NCBI RefSeq assembly: GCF_030408615.1 | Contig: NZ_CP047187.1 | Location: 1,922,001-1,986,000 of the forward strand | Length of the DNA: 64,000 nt | Source of the DNA: Corynebacterium bovis DSM 20582 = CIP 54.80 | Lineage (GTDB): Bacteria > Actinomycetota > Actinomycetes > Mycobacteriales > Mycobacteriaceae | Direction: 5' to 3' | Part shown: positions 35,383-44,540 of the stretch, piece after piece | Layout of the letters: every line of letters starts with the position of its first letter | Position numbering within the stretch: the first letter of the stretch is position 1 | The notes under the pieces: generated by a model | Told to the model about the DNA's origin: nothing | The model's database searches: none | Seen by the model: only the letters and a program-made list of their open reading frames with translations | Program-made: the position numbers and the translations under genes

Positions 35383-36117
35383 TCAGCCCTTGACGACGTC
35401 GGAGACCCAGGAGGACGGCTTGCCGTTCTCCCCGCGCTTGAGCTGGACCTCCTTGCCGTCGGCGTACACGACCGGGGCGGAGACCTTGCCGGCCTTCTGC
35501 TTCAGCTCCTCGGTGTTCGCCGCGGCGACATCCTCGCCCTTCTTCTGGACGGAGCCGTCACGGATGGAGTTGATGACGGAGTCGTCGAGGTTGTAGTCCT
35601 TCAGCGAGTCGGCGAACTGCTCCCAGCCCCACTGGCGGGCGACCTCGTCCTGATCGAGGAAGGCCTTGGCGTGCATGTTCCAGAACGCCTTGGGGTTGTT
35701 CTCCGCGAGGACCGTGGCGACGGCGGCGGCACGGGTGGAGGACCCGGGCTTGCCACCGTCGAGGAAGTTGAGGAAGTGCAGGTTGACGGTCATCTTGCCG
35801 TCGGAGACAGCCTGCTTGATGTCCTCGTTGTCCGCGGTGACGAGGTCAGCGCAGTGCGGGCAGCTGAAGTCCTCGTAGATGTCGACGACCGGCGCGTCCT
35901 TGGCGACCTTGTCGCTCTTGAGGGTCACCTTGTTGTCCTGCGCGGTCACGGAGAAGTCGACGTCGTCCTGCCCGATCGCGAGGGCGTCGGCGTTCTTCGA
36001 GCTGCCCTTCCAGACGACGAACGCGATGACGACGGCCGCGATGACGATGATGGCGACGACGCCCCAGAGGAATCCGCCCGCCCCCTTCTCGTTCGGCGCC
36101 TTGATCTTCTGACTCAC
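35383..36117 (-). CDS. Membrane-anchored DsbA-like thiol-disulfide oxidoreductase
   Basis: GTG 36117, preceded by GGGAAGGA, gives 244 aa. One N-terminal membrane anchor (FLWGVVAIIVIAAVVIAFVVW, about 15-35) is followed by an extracytoplasmic thioredoxin fold with active site CPHC in YEDFSCPHCADL and a cis-Pro region near SAPVVYADG. This is the actinobacterial DsbA-like group that folds secreted proteins. A VKOR-family reoxidant is encoded at 25906-26631. Not a neighbour, so the link is functional inference. A frame extends upstream but lacks a start signal. Confidence 0.9.
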   Translation of the reverse strand: MSQKIKAPNEKGAGGFLWGVVAIIVIAAVVIAFVVWKGSSKNADALAIGQDDVDFSVTAQDNKVTLKSDKVAKDAPVVDIYEDFSCPHCADLVTADNEDIKQAVSDGKMTVNLHFLNFLDGGKPGSSTRAAAVATVLAENNPKAFWNMHAKAFLDQDEVARQWGWEQFADSLKDYNLDDSVINSIRDGSVQKKGEDVAAANTEELKQKAGKVSAPVVYADGKEVQLKRGENGKPSSWVSDVVKG

Positions 36118-36380
36118 TGCTGTGTTCCTTCCCGTCGCGTCGACACCCGACCGGTGGCGGTCGCCAGTCCGCCCGGGGGCGGACGTCGGCGGTCGACGAG
36201 TACAAAAGTCCGACAAAATCGTCTCTCAGACTAGTCTCATGCACGGTCCGGGGACCATCCCGGGGCCGGAGGAAACCGCAGATCGCCGGAGATTGGCGGG
36301 GCATTCGCGGCAGGCTCCCAGGAAACCTGAAGGTCCGTCCCGCCGGACACAGCGGACTGCCAGCCTCCCGGCCCGGGCGG

Positions 36381-38093
36381 TCACCCGCCGAGGACGCCGT
36401 CGACGATGCCCTGCGCCTGCTCCAGCACCTGCCGCAGATGCCCCTCACTGCGGAAGGACTCCGCGTAGATCTTGTACTTGTCCTCGGTCCCGGAGGGGCG
36501 GGCGGCGAACCACGCGTTCTCCGTCGTGACCTTGACACCGCCGATCGCCGCACCCGTGCCGGGGGCGTCCGTGAGCACCCCGGTGACGGTCTCCCCCGCC
36601 AGCTCGTCCGACCCGGCCGTCAGGCCCGTGTCCGCCGCGGACAGGGCGCGCAACCGGTCCCGGCGCTCCCGGTCGGCGGGCGCGTCCACCCGGTCGAGGT
36701 ACGCCCGGCCGTGCCGCTCCTCCAGCCGCGCGTACGCCGCCGACGGGCTCTCCCCCGTCACCGCGAGGATCTCCGAGGCGAGGAGGTCCGCGATGATGCC
36801 GTCCTTGTCCGTCGTCCACACCGACCCGTCCCGGCGCAGGAAACTCGCCCCCGCGGACTCCTCACCGCCGAAACCGACCGACCCGTCGACGAGCCCCGGC
36901 ACGAACCACTTGAACCCCACGGGCACCTCCGTGAGCCGGCGCCCCGCCGCCTCCGCGACCCGGTCGATCATCGACGAACTCACCACGGTCTTCCCCACGG
37001 CCGCGTCCGCCGGCCAGTCCGGGCGGTGACGGAACAGGTAGTCCACGCACACCGACAGGTAGTGGTTCGGGTTCATGAGCCCGCCGTCGGGGGTGACGAC
37101 GCCGTGCCGGTCCGAGTCCGCGTCATTGCCCGTCGCGATGTCGAACGAACCCCGGTTCTCCACGAGCGAGGCCATCGACCAGCGCGAGGAGCAGTCCATG
37201 CGGATCTCCCCGTCGGCGTCGAGCGTCATGAACCCGAACGCCGGGTCGACCTGCGGGTTGACGACCGTGAGGTCGAGCCCGTGGACCTCCGCGATGCGCC
37301 CCCAGTAGTCCACGCTCGCCCCGCCCATCGGGTCCGCGCCGATCCTCACCCCGGCCGACCGCACCGCGTCCAGGTCCACCACCTGCGGCAACGCGTCCAC
37401 GTAGGTGCCCAGGTAGTCGTGCGGGCGGATCCCGGCCCCCGAGCCGTCACCGTCCGCACCGGCGCCCGACGCCCGCCCCAGCGCCACGGCCTCCGGCACG
37501 GGTGCGCGTCGAACCCCCTCCAACCCCCGCTCCAGGTAGGCGTTCGCCCGGTCCGCGATCCGGGACGTCGCGTCCGACCCCGCCGGACCGCCCGTCGGCG
37601 GGTTGTACTTGAACCCCCCGTCGCGCGGCGGGTTGTGGGACGGCGTGACGACGATCCCGTCCGCCCGCCCCGCATCCGTGCCCGTCGGGCCGCCGGGGAG
37701 CCGCCGGTTGTACTCGAGGATCGCGAAGGACACCGCCGGGGTCGGGGTCCAGGACCCCCGGGAGTCGACGTACACCTCCACGCCGTTACCGGCCAGGACC
37801 TCCAGGGCCGTCATGTGCGCCGGCTCCGACAGCGCGTGCGTGTCCCGGCCGATGAACAACGGCCCGGTGATCCCCTGCTCCCGCCGGTGGTCCACGATCG
37901 CCTGCGTCGTCGCGAGGATGTGGTCCTCCGTGAACGCGCCCGTCAGCGACGACCCGCGGTGACCCGACGTACCGAAGACGACCCGCTGGTCCGGGTCCGA
38001 CGGGTCCGGGTGCCGGTCGGTGTAGGCGCGCAGGAGGGCGTCGATGTCGGTGAGATCGTCCGCGGTCGCGGGGGTTCCGGCCCTGGGGTGCAT
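36381..38093 (-). CDS. pgm: Phosphoglucomutase (alpha-D-glucose phosphate-specific)
   Basis: Pgm interconverts glucose 1- and 6-phosphate. The 570-aa protein has VVFGTSGHRGSSLTG near the N-terminus, the catalytic-Ser loop VVTPSHNPPRDGGFKYNPP, the metal-binding DADSDRHG and the sugar-binding GGEESAGASF. The phosphate-binding ASRPSGTE-type loop appears as FAARPSGTEDKYK. Length fits the long bacterial Pgm form. Preceded by a 113-nt gap to the DUF4442 gene on the same strand. Confidence 0.97.
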   Translation of the reverse strand: MHPRAGTPATADDLTDIDALLRAYTDRHPDPSDPDQRVVFGTSGHRGSSLTGAFTEDHILATTQAIVDHRREQGITGPLFIGRDTHALSEPAHMTALEVLAGNGVEVYVDSRGSWTPTPAVSFAILEYNRRLPGGPTGTDAGRADGIVVTPSHNPPRDGGFKYNPPTGGPAGSDATSRIADRANAYLERGLEGVRRAPVPEAVALGRASGAGADGDGSGAGIRPHDYLGTYVDALPQVVDLDAVRSAGVRIGADPMGGASVDYWGRIAEVHGLDLTVVNPQVDPAFGFMTLDADGEIRMDCSSRWSMASLVENRGSFDIATGNDADSDRHGVVTPDGGLMNPNHYLSVCVDYLFRHRPDWPADAAVGKTVVSSSMIDRVAEAAGRRLTEVPVGFKWFVPGLVDGSVGFGGEESAGASFLRRDGSVWTTDKDGIIADLLASEILAVTGESPSAAYARLEERHGRAYLDRVDAPADRERRDRLRALSAADTGLTAGSDELAGETVTGVLTDAPGTGAAIGGVKVTTENAWFAARPSGTEDKYKIYAESFRSEGHLRQVLEQAQGIVDGVLGG

Positions 38094-38206
38094 GGAGGTC
38101 TGGCCTTTCGTCGGGGCGGTCGGTACACCTCCAGGGTGCCCCAGAGTCGGCTGCCGCGCGAGGGAGGGGTGCGGGGGCTGTGGACAGTCGGGATGGGGTG
38201 GGGTGG

Positions 38207-38659
38207 TCAGCGGGTGCGGCGGCGGAAGTAGACCTGCTTGCGGAGGCGTGCGACGGTGGAGCCGTCGTCGTCGACAATGGACGACTCGAACCAGCGGAGG
38301 TACTTCTCACCCCCGGCGGTTTCGCGGCGCACCTCCTCGACGACCTCGTCCGGGAATTCCATCACAGCCGTGACACGGCCGCGGCCGGGCTTGACGAAGG
38401 CGATCTGCGTCTCCGTGTCCCAGATGCGATAGTCCGATCCGAGCCGCTGCATCCCCATGAGCACGTAGAACGGGTCGGTCATCGACAACATCGTGCCGCC
38501 GAACACCGTACCGAGCGCGTTCGCCGTGACACGGTTGAGCCGGTGCGTGACGACGACCCGCGAGCCGTCATCGGCGAACTCCCGGAGCCGGACCCCGGCG
38601 CCGAGGTACGGGGGCCAGATTCTCATGAGCACGCGTAACTGACGCGGAGTGAAAGCCAT
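38207..38659 (-). CDS. DUF4442 hotdog-fold protein (thioesterase-like)
   Basis: The 150-aa protein has the hotdog pattern of DUF4442: NRVTANALGTVFGGTMLSMTDPFYVLMGMQRLG, a helix with the substrate-pocket residues, then strands TQIAFVKPGRGRVTAVMEFP and IVDDDGSTVARLRKQVYFRR. It may hydrolyse acyl-CoA but no substrate is known. Short, monocistronic, on the pgm strand. Confidence 0.82.
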   Translation of the reverse strand: MAFTPRQLRVLMRIWPPYLGAGVRLREFADDGSRVVVTHRLNRVTANALGTVFGGTMLSMTDPFYVLMGMQRLGSDYRIWDTETQIAFVKPGRGRVTAVMEFPDEVVEEVRRETAGGEKYLRWFESSIVDDDGSTVARLRKQVYFRRRTR

Positions 38660-38787
38660 GTCACAACTGTAACGGGTGTGACGGGGGCAACGGGTGGCGT
38701 GGGGGCGGCGGGGTGGCGTGGGGCGATGGGAGCGGGCGGGCGTGACCGGCGGGGCACCCCTCCCCGCCTCCCCCTACCCCGGAACGT

Positions 38788-38822
38788 CGAAACCCCCCTG
38801 ACCTCGTGCCGGTCAGGGGGGC
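38788..38822 (-). terminator. Terminator of tmRNA
   Basis: A stem pairs AACCCCCCTGACC with GGTCAGGGGGGCT around TCGTGCC. It is followed on the minus strand by TTTCG and lies just beyond the tmRNA 3' end. Confidence 0.85.
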
Positions 38823-38828
38823 TGTCAG

Positions 38829-39197
38829 TGGAGCCGCCGGGAATTGAACCCGGGTCCTTCGCAACCTCGCCAGGGCTTCTCCGTGCGCAGTCCGCTCCAT
38901 CCCTGCTCGGCTCTCCGGGTCACGCGGACCAGCCCGGACGATGAGCCCAGCCGCCTGCAGATGTCCCGCGCGGCCCAGACGGCGCAGCCGCGCGGCGAGT
39001 CCCCTGAACGATGCCGGTGACCGGGTCGGGGACGTACCCGGGCCGACAGACACGCGTCGCTGCTTAGGCAGCGAGGGCGTAGTCGCGCTGAGTGTTCTCG
39101 GCGCTTATCAGGTTGCTGCGACGCTTACGGTGGTCTCCAGCCTGCACCGGCACGCTTCCCCTGGCTCAATCAACGAAGTCGAAACCATGTCGGCCCC
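38829..39197 (-). ncRNA. ssrA: tmRNA (SsrA)
   Basis: A 369-nt tmRNA that rescues stalled ribosomes together with SmpB. The 5' end GGGGCCG pairs with the 3' CGGCTCC to form the tRNA-like acceptor, and the TTCAATTCC T-loop is present near the 3' end. The reading frame at 39064-39102 encodes the degradation tag AENTQRDYALAA and a TAA stop, close to the corynebacterial tag type. CCA is not encoded. smpB is only 3.1 kb away. Confidence 0.97.
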
Positions 39198-39764
39198 GTC
39201 ACCTGCCGCGGAAAGCACTCGGCAGGATGAGTCAGTCTATTCCCTCCGGACGACGACACGCAACCGGCCCGGTGGGTGGCGGTAGACGGGCTTTTCGGGG
39301 GGTGGGCGCAGATCCCTGGCCGGCGGGCGCCTCCCCCTTCCCCGGCACCATCCCCGCCCGTCAGCTCCCTCCCGTCAGCACCCCCGCCCGTCAGCTCCCT
39401 CCCGTCAGCACCCCCGCCCGTCAACTCCCCGCCACCATCTCCGCCCGTCAGCTTCCCGCCACCATCCCCGACCGTCAGCTCCCCCACCACCATGCCCACC
39501 ACCATCCCCGCCCGTCAGGCCGGAATCCCCAGGTAATGATGTATATGATCGACATCACAATCCCTTCCTCACCCCCGAATTAACCCCTTCCACCTGCAAC
39601 AACAGCAGCATGAGCGAGCACGTGCCGGGCGATGGGCGTCGAACATATTTGCACATCCGGCGCGAGTGCAGTAGCATTGCAGCAGACCGACGGGAACGGG
39701 GACCCGGGGCCGGTAGAGGGCGGCGCCGCGGGGCACGAGGCGGGAACGGGGAAGGAGGGGCACG
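39198..39764. other. Intergenic region between ssrA and the HNH gene
   Basis: A 567-nt gap holding the upstream side of ssrA (a minus-strand TAGACT around 39233-39238 is a possible -10), a CT-rich tandem repeat block, and an AT-richer stretch near 39530-39600 that is the likely promoter of the HNH gene. No gene supported. Confidence 0.5.
39355..39516. repeat. CT-rich degenerate tandem repeats
   Basis: A 30-nt unit beginning CGCCCGTCAGCTCCC occurs perfectly at 39355-39384 and 39385-39414. Degenerate shorter units, all with CCGTCAGCT or CCGTCAACT, then run to about 39516. The strand bias is extreme, with hardly any G outside the GTCAG core. Confidence 0.8.
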
Positions 39765-41480
39765 ATGTCACAGCAGATCCGGCGGACACGCACGGAGCGG
39801 ACGGAACAGACGGTCGCGCCGGTGGACACGCCGACGACCACCACGCAACGGTTCGCCGAGGGCGTGGAGCTGGTCGCGACGGGACTACGGATGCTCGCCG
39901 ACCTCGGTGATCTGTCCGTCGCCGACGCCCCGGCGCTGCTGTCGCACATCATCCGCCTGGAACACGTGGTCACGGCGAAAGCGGTCGTGGACCTGCGGAC
40001 GACCGATCTCGTGGTGCGCGCCCGGGCCGCGGACCGGCAGGGCTCGTCGAAGCCGGTGGACTTCCTCGTGGAGTCGCTGGGGCTGTCCGTCCGGGAGGCG
40101 AACGAACGGCTGCGCGCCCGTGACCTGCTCATGAAGCCGGTCGACCCGCAACCGGTGGCCCTCCCCGAGGACGCGCCCGACGAGGACCTCCAGGCCGCGC
40201 GGGAGGCCGCACTCGAGCAGGCCCGGCAGGAGAACGCGCTCAGGGAGAGGAACACGGCCACGACCGTCCTCGCCAACAGGAGGGTTCTCGACGGAACCAG
40301 CCGGGCGGTCCCCGTGGGGATCGCCACCCTCGCCGGGGCGGCGGCGGAGACGTGTCGGCTCGTCCGCGGTGCGCGGCTCAGCACGCAGGACGTCGTATCC
40401 CGGGTGCTGAACAGCGCAACCGCCCCGGTGCCGCCCGGATCGGCGGCCCCGGGCGCGACCGGCAACCGCCGTACCGCGCGGGGACTTGTCGACGGAGCCA
40501 ACCGGGAGGCACCGCGCGATCTCATCGAGGCGACCCGGAAGCGCACCTGCAGCGTGAGCCGCACCGGGTCGGACGGCATGCAGCGGCTGACGCTCAGCCT
40601 GCCTGAACACCTCATGGCCGTCGTCACCGCGTTCCTGGCCACCGCCGGCGCACCCGGGTCCGGTATGGCGCCGGGGCCGGCGGCAGGCGGTGCGGGCGCG
40701 GGTGACGCGGGCGCGGGTGACGCGGGCGGTGCGGGCGCGGGTGACGCGGGGGCCGGCACCACGGCCCCGGCAGACGGGACCGGCACCCGTGGCCCCGGGA
40801 ACCACGGCCGCGACCACAACCGCGACCTGCGGAACCGTGGTCAGCGGTGGGCGGACGCGATCGTGCGGGCGTGCCGCGCGGGGGCGGCGGACACCACGGA
40901 GTCTCGACCCGTCGCCTCCCTGCTCGTGTCCACGACCCGCCGGGAACTCACCGAGGCCGTCACCGCGCCGACCCGGCCGCTGCTGCTGACCTCCACCGGT
41001 CACACGTTGAGCTGGGCGGAACTCGTGTCCGTCGGGCTGACCACGCAGTGGCTCGAGGCGATTCACGACGGGAACGGCCGGGTCGTCGAACTCCGGACCA
41101 ACGGGCGGCTGGCGACCGCGTGGCAACGCGCCGCACTGTTCGCCTACCAGGGCTGTTGCGCCCACCCGGGATGCGAGGAACCGGCCTCCCGGACCCAGGC
41201 GCACCACGTGAGGGCCTGGATCGCCGGCGGGCGGACGGACGTGGAGAACCTGCTCCTGCTCTGCCCCCGGCACCACGTCGACAACGACGACTCACGCTCG
41301 CGGGCGACCCGCGGATACGCCGACATCGGCCCCGGAGGGGAACCCGTCTGGATTCCCCCGGCCGGCCACGACCCGGGGAGACGACCACGGCCGAACACCT
41401 CGCCGACAGCCCTGGCTGCGGCCGGTGCCCGCATCCGCGCGGGCGAAGCGACCGAACCGGTGGGAGGTGGCGCACGATGA
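39765..41480 (+). CDS. DUF222 / HNH endonuclease domain protein (13E12 family)
   Basis: The 571-aa protein has an N-terminal DUF222 domain (about 20-290), a Gly/Ala/Asp low-complexity linker (about 305-345, repeats of GAGDA) and a C-terminal HNH nuclease domain with CCAHPGCEEP, QAHHVRAWIAGGRTDVENLLLLCPRHH. These are multi-copy in corynebacteria and mycobacteria and often vary between strains. Biological role unknown. Nuclease activity is a family inference. ATG follows GAAGGAGGGG. It sits between ssrA and smpB. Confidence 0.88.
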   Translation: MSQQIRRTRTERTEQTVAPVDTPTTTTQRFAEGVELVATGLRMLADLGDLSVADAPALLSHIIRLEHVVTAKAVVDLRTTDLVVRARAADRQGSSKPVDFLVESLGLSVREANERLRARDLLMKPVDPQPVALPEDAPDEDLQAAREAALEQARQENALRERNTATTVLANRRVLDGTSRAVPVGIATLAGAAAETCRLVRGARLSTQDVVSRVLNSATAPVPPGSAAPGATGNRRTARGLVDGANREAPRDLIEATRKRTCSVSRTGSDGMQRLTLSLPEHLMAVVTAFLATAGAPGSGMAPGPAAGGAGAGDAGAGDAGGAGAGDAGAGTTAPADGTGTRGPGNHGRDHNRDLRNRGQRWADAIVRACRAGAADTTESRPVASLLVSTTRRELTEAVTAPTRPLLLTSTGHTLSWAELVSVGLTTQWLEAIHDGNGRVVELRTNGRLATAWQRAALFAYQGCCAHPGCEEPASRTQAHHVRAWIAGGRTDVENLLLLCPRHHVDNDDSRSRATRGYADIGPGGEPVWIPPAGHDPGRRPRPNTSPTALAAAGARIRAGEATEPVGGGAR

Positions 41481-41493
41481 CGCCCGCGACCGG

Positions 41494-42297
41494 TCAGTCC
41501 TGCTCGCCCTCGATCACGTCCGGTCGGTGCTGCTCGCCGGCGCCCGCGTCCCACTCCCGCTTCCGCGCCTGGGACTGCCTGTGCCTGCGCAACGAGAGCA
41601 CACCGATGACGACGCCCACCACCACCGGGACCCACACCCGCTCGTACTCCACGAGCAGCTGCACCCAGCCCGGCGCCGTCCACTCCGGCCACGGGATGTC
41701 CGGCCAGGGAATGTGCGGCCACGGGATCGAGGGCCACGTGATGTGCGGCCACGGGATCGAAGGCCACCTGATCTGCGGCAACGTGACGTCGGGCACCAGC
41801 GGCGCCAGCCACCGGTGCACGGCCTCGGACACCACGCGGAGGACAGGCAGCACCACCAGAAGGAACAACGCCCACCCGCCCTTGCCCAGCCCGGCCGCCA
41901 ACGGGTACGCCACCCGCTTCCACGGCGACGCCTCCATCTCCCGGTACCGCGACCACGCCCTCGACCCCTCCGGGGGTTCGACGAGGACCACGCCGTCGTC
42001 GTCCCGCAACCGCACCTCCCGGACCCAGCGACCGAGGAAGCCCACCTCGATGTCGAGGAACGGCCGGCCGCGGCCCTGTTTGGCGAACCCCTTCGTGTCG
42101 ACCTCGGGGTCCAGGGGGACCTTCTGGTTGATGACGTGCTTGATGCGGGCAGTCACCTCACCGTCACGGAGGACGAGGATGTGGGTGTCCGATGCCTCCG
42201 GGAAGTCCGGATCGACGTCCCTGAGTTCGGCACTGGTGCCGACGTGCAGGTCGATACGTCCGAGGGTCGCGTGGTCGAGGCTCCAGGACTCCAACAC
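41494..42297 (-). CDS. Two-pass membrane protein with Trp-Pro repeat, coupled to smpB
   Basis: GTG 42297 lies one nucleotide past the smpB stop, so translation should be coupled. The 267-aa product has a soluble, mixed alpha/beta-looking part (1-135), a membrane segment (about 140-156), a repeat of WPSIPWPHI-type units at 178-206 in steps of five residues, a second membrane segment (about 222-238) and a charged tail. The repeat would form an extended Trp/Pro stretch between the two membrane spans. No family recognised. Confidence 0.75.
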   Translation of the reverse strand: MLESWSLDHATLGRIDLHVGTSAELRDVDPDFPEASDTHILVLRDGEVTARIKHVINQKVPLDPEVDTKGFAKQGRGRPFLDIEVGFLGRWVREVRLRDDDGVVLVEPPEGSRAWSRYREMEASPWKRVAYPLAAGLGKGGWALFLLVVLPVLRVVSEAVHRWLAPLVPDVTLPQIRWPSIPWPHITWPSIPWPHIPWPDIPWPEWTAPGWVQLLVEYERVWVPVVVGVVIGVLSLRRHRQSQARKREWDAGAGEQHRPDVIEGEQD

Positions 42298-42298
42298 G

Positions 42299-42787
42299 TC
42301 AGCCCGTGATGCCCTTGACGCGACGGCCCAGCTCGCGGGTGACCTCACGCTCCTCCGTGCGGCGCTTGATGTCCTGGCGCTTGTCGTACGCCTGCTTACC
42401 CCGCGCAAGTCCGAGCTCCACCTTGAGCCGGCCGTCGACGAAGTACAGCTCCAGCGGGATGAGCGTGTTGTTGCCGTCGCGGACCTTGCCCATGAGGGAG
42501 TCGATCTCCCGGCGGTGGAGCAGCAGCTTGCGCGTCCGGCGCGGCGCATGGTTCGTCCACGTCCCGTGGGAGTACTCCGGGATGTGCAGGTTCCTCAGCC
42601 ACACCTCGCCGTCGTCGATCGTCGCGTAGGCGTCGACGAGCGACGCCTTCCCCTCGCGCAACGACTTCACCTCGGTGCCGACGAGCGCGACGCCGCACTC
42701 GAGGGTGTCGAGGATCGTGTAATCATGACGAGCCTTCCGGTTCGTCGCGACGACGGGCCGGGTGTTCTTCTTCCGTGCCTTGGACAT
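42299..42787 (-). CDS. smpB: SsrA-binding protein SmpB
   Basis: SmpB delivers tmRNA to stalled ribosomes. The 162-aa protein has NRKARHDYTILDTLECGVALVGTEVKSLREG, PEYSHGTWTNHAPRRTRKLLLHRREI and LARGKQAYDKRQDIKRR, with the basic C-terminal tail that enters the mRNA channel. Encoded after ftsX on the same strand, the usual actinobacterial order, and 3.1 kb from ssrA. Confidence 0.98.
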   Translation of the reverse strand: MSKARKKNTRPVVATNRKARHDYTILDTLECGVALVGTEVKSLREGKASLVDAYATIDDGEVWLRNLHIPEYSHGTWTNHAPRRTRKLLLHRREIDSLMGKVRDGNNTLIPLELYFVDGRLKVELGLARGKQAYDKRQDIKRRTEEREVTRELGRRVKGITG

Positions 42788-42808
42788 GGGGACACGGTAC
42801 TACCGTCC

Positions 42809-43711
42809 CTACCGCTTGACGTACCAGCGGAGGGTGATCTGCGCCGTGACCGCCGCGACGACCGCGCCGACGACGACGATGACCGGGCTGACGAGCCAGA
42901 TGTCGGCACTGGTGATCCGCGCGATGAGGTTCGAGTCGTACAACGCCCGCAACGCCCGGTCGAGCACGAACACCTTGCCGAGGAACATGCCCGCCACCGC
43001 GATGACCGACCCGATGACCGAGGCGACGATCGCCTCGAGCACGAACGGGGCCTGCGTGTACCAGCGGGAGGCGCCGACCATCCGCATGATGCTGATCTCG
43101 TGCCGCCGCGTGAACGCCGCGATCTGGACCATGTTCATAATGAGGAAGATCGCCGCCACCGCCTGGATCGCGGCGACGATGAAGCTCGCGTTGCGGATCG
43201 CGTCGAGGTTGCGCGTCGCCCCACGCAGATCGTCACCCTGGTCCACGACCGTCGCGACACCCGGCATGTCCCGCACCGCGTCGACCGGGCCCGTCGTCAA
43301 CGGGTCGGCGAGGCGCACGTGCAGCGCCGCCGGGAGCGCGTCCGGCGACGTCTGGGCGACCAGCTGCGGGTCCGACTGGCCGAAGAGCTGGCGGAAACGG
43401 TCGAAGGACTGCTCACGGTTACGGAACGTCACCCGCTCCACGCCGCCGTCGGACTCGAGCTTCTCCTTGACGGCCCGGCACTCGTCCGAGCTGCAGTCGT
43501 GGTCGTTCGCCGACACGTCACCGTCGAACTGGATCATGACCTCGATGCGGTCGAGGTAGATGTCCTTCGTCTCATTCGTCATCGTCGTGATGAGGACACC
43601 CGTCGCGAGCAGCGCGAGCGAGATCGCGGTCGTGATGATCATCGCGACGGTCATCGTGGCGTTACGGCTGAGGCCGGCGACGGCCTCCCGGACGACAAAT
43701 CTCGTTTTCAT
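42809..43711 (-). CDS. ftsX: Cell-division ABC permease FtsX
   Basis: FtsX works with FtsE to control peptidoglycan hydrolases at the septum. The 300-aa protein starts MKTRFVVREAVAGLSRNATMT, has one membrane segment (about 22-45), a large external loop (to about 170) with CSSDEC, then three membrane segments, with SIMRMVGASRWY between the second and third, as in the family. nine nt after ftsE. Confidence 0.97.
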   Translation of the reverse strand: MKTRFVVREAVAGLSRNATMTVAMIITTAISLALLATGVLITTMTNETKDIYLDRIEVMIQFDGDVSANDHDCSSDECRAVKEKLESDGGVERVTFRNREQSFDRFRQLFGQSDPQLVAQTSPDALPAALHVRLADPLTTGPVDAVRDMPGVATVVDQGDDLRGATRNLDAIRNASFIVAAIQAVAAIFLIMNMVQIAAFTRRHEISIMRMVGASRWYTQAPFVLEAIVASVIGSVIAVAGMFLGKVFVLDRALRALYDSNLIARITSADIWLVSPVIVVVGAVVAAVTAQITLRWYVKR

Positions 43712-43720
43712 GCTCTCCCC

Positions 43721-44410
43721 TTACCGGCCGACGCCGTACACACCGTGGGAGTCGTCACGGACCACGCGCCCGTTCGACAACTCGATGACCCGCTTGCGCA
43801 TCGAATCCACGGCGACGTCGTCGTGCGTCGACATGACGACCGTCGTTCCCGTGGCGTTGATCCGGTTGAGCAGCAGCATGATCTCCGAGGACGTGTCTGG
43901 GTCGAGGTTGCCCGTCGGCTCGTCGGCCAGGAGGACCAGCGGCCGGTTCACACTCGCCCGGGCGATCGCCACCCGCTGCTGCTCGCCACCCGACAACTCG
44001 TGCGGCATCCGCGTCTCCTTGCCCTCCAGGCCCACGAGACGCAGCACCTCCGGCACCGTCTCGACGATGTCCGACCGGGACGACCCGATGACCTCGAGGG
44101 CGAAGGCGACGTTGTCGAAGACGTTCTTCTTCGGCAGCAGCCGGAAGTCCTGGAACACGTACCCGATGCGACGACGCAGGTGCGGGACCTTCCGACGCGG
44201 CATCGTGTTCACGTGGTAGCCGGCGACGTGGAGGTCGCCGGAGTCGACGTCCTCCTCGCGGAGCATGAGCTGCAGGAACGTCGACTTCCCCGAGCCCGAC
44301 GGGCCGATGAGGAAGACGAACTCGCCCTTGCCGATCTCCACACTGATGTCCGACAGCGCCGGGCGCGTCGACGTCCGGTAGCTCTTGGTGACGTGCTCGA
44401 ATGTGATCAC
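43721..44410 (-). CDS. ftsE: Cell-division ABC ATPase FtsE
   Basis: FtsE is the ATPase of the FtsEX complex. The 229-aa protein has Walker [11 protein letters not shown]-loop YVFQDFRLL, signature [14 protein letters not shown], Walker [13 protein letters not shown] and STHDD as H-loop. The [15 protein letters not shown] stretch is typical of FtsE. First gene of ftsE-ftsX-smpB, with a divergent gap to the AbgT gene. Confidence 0.97.
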   Translation of the reverse strand: MITFEHVTKSYRTSTRPALSDISVEIGKGEFVFLIGPSGSGKSTFLQLMLREEDVDSGDLHVAGYHVNTMPRRKVPHLRRRIGYVFQDFRLLPKKNVFDNVAFALEVIGSSRSDIVETVPEVLRLVGLEGKETRMPHELSGGEQQRVAIARASVNRPLVLLADEPTGNLDPDTSSEIMLLLNRINATGTTVVMSTHDDVAVDSMRKRVIELSNGRVVRDDSHGVYGVGR

Positions 44411-44540
44411 GGCAGCTACTCTAGCGAAACAGTTGTGACAGGTGAAACCTTATGTGGCATTTGTTTCGACAGGGAATGTCCCGCCGACTGTGCTAGCGTG
44501 CACGATTACTGTCACTGGCGCCACACCACGGAGGACCCCC

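Noticed and set aside
39355..39516. CRISPR array
   Set aside because: Units are tandem without unique spacers of constant length, and no cas genes exist in the window.
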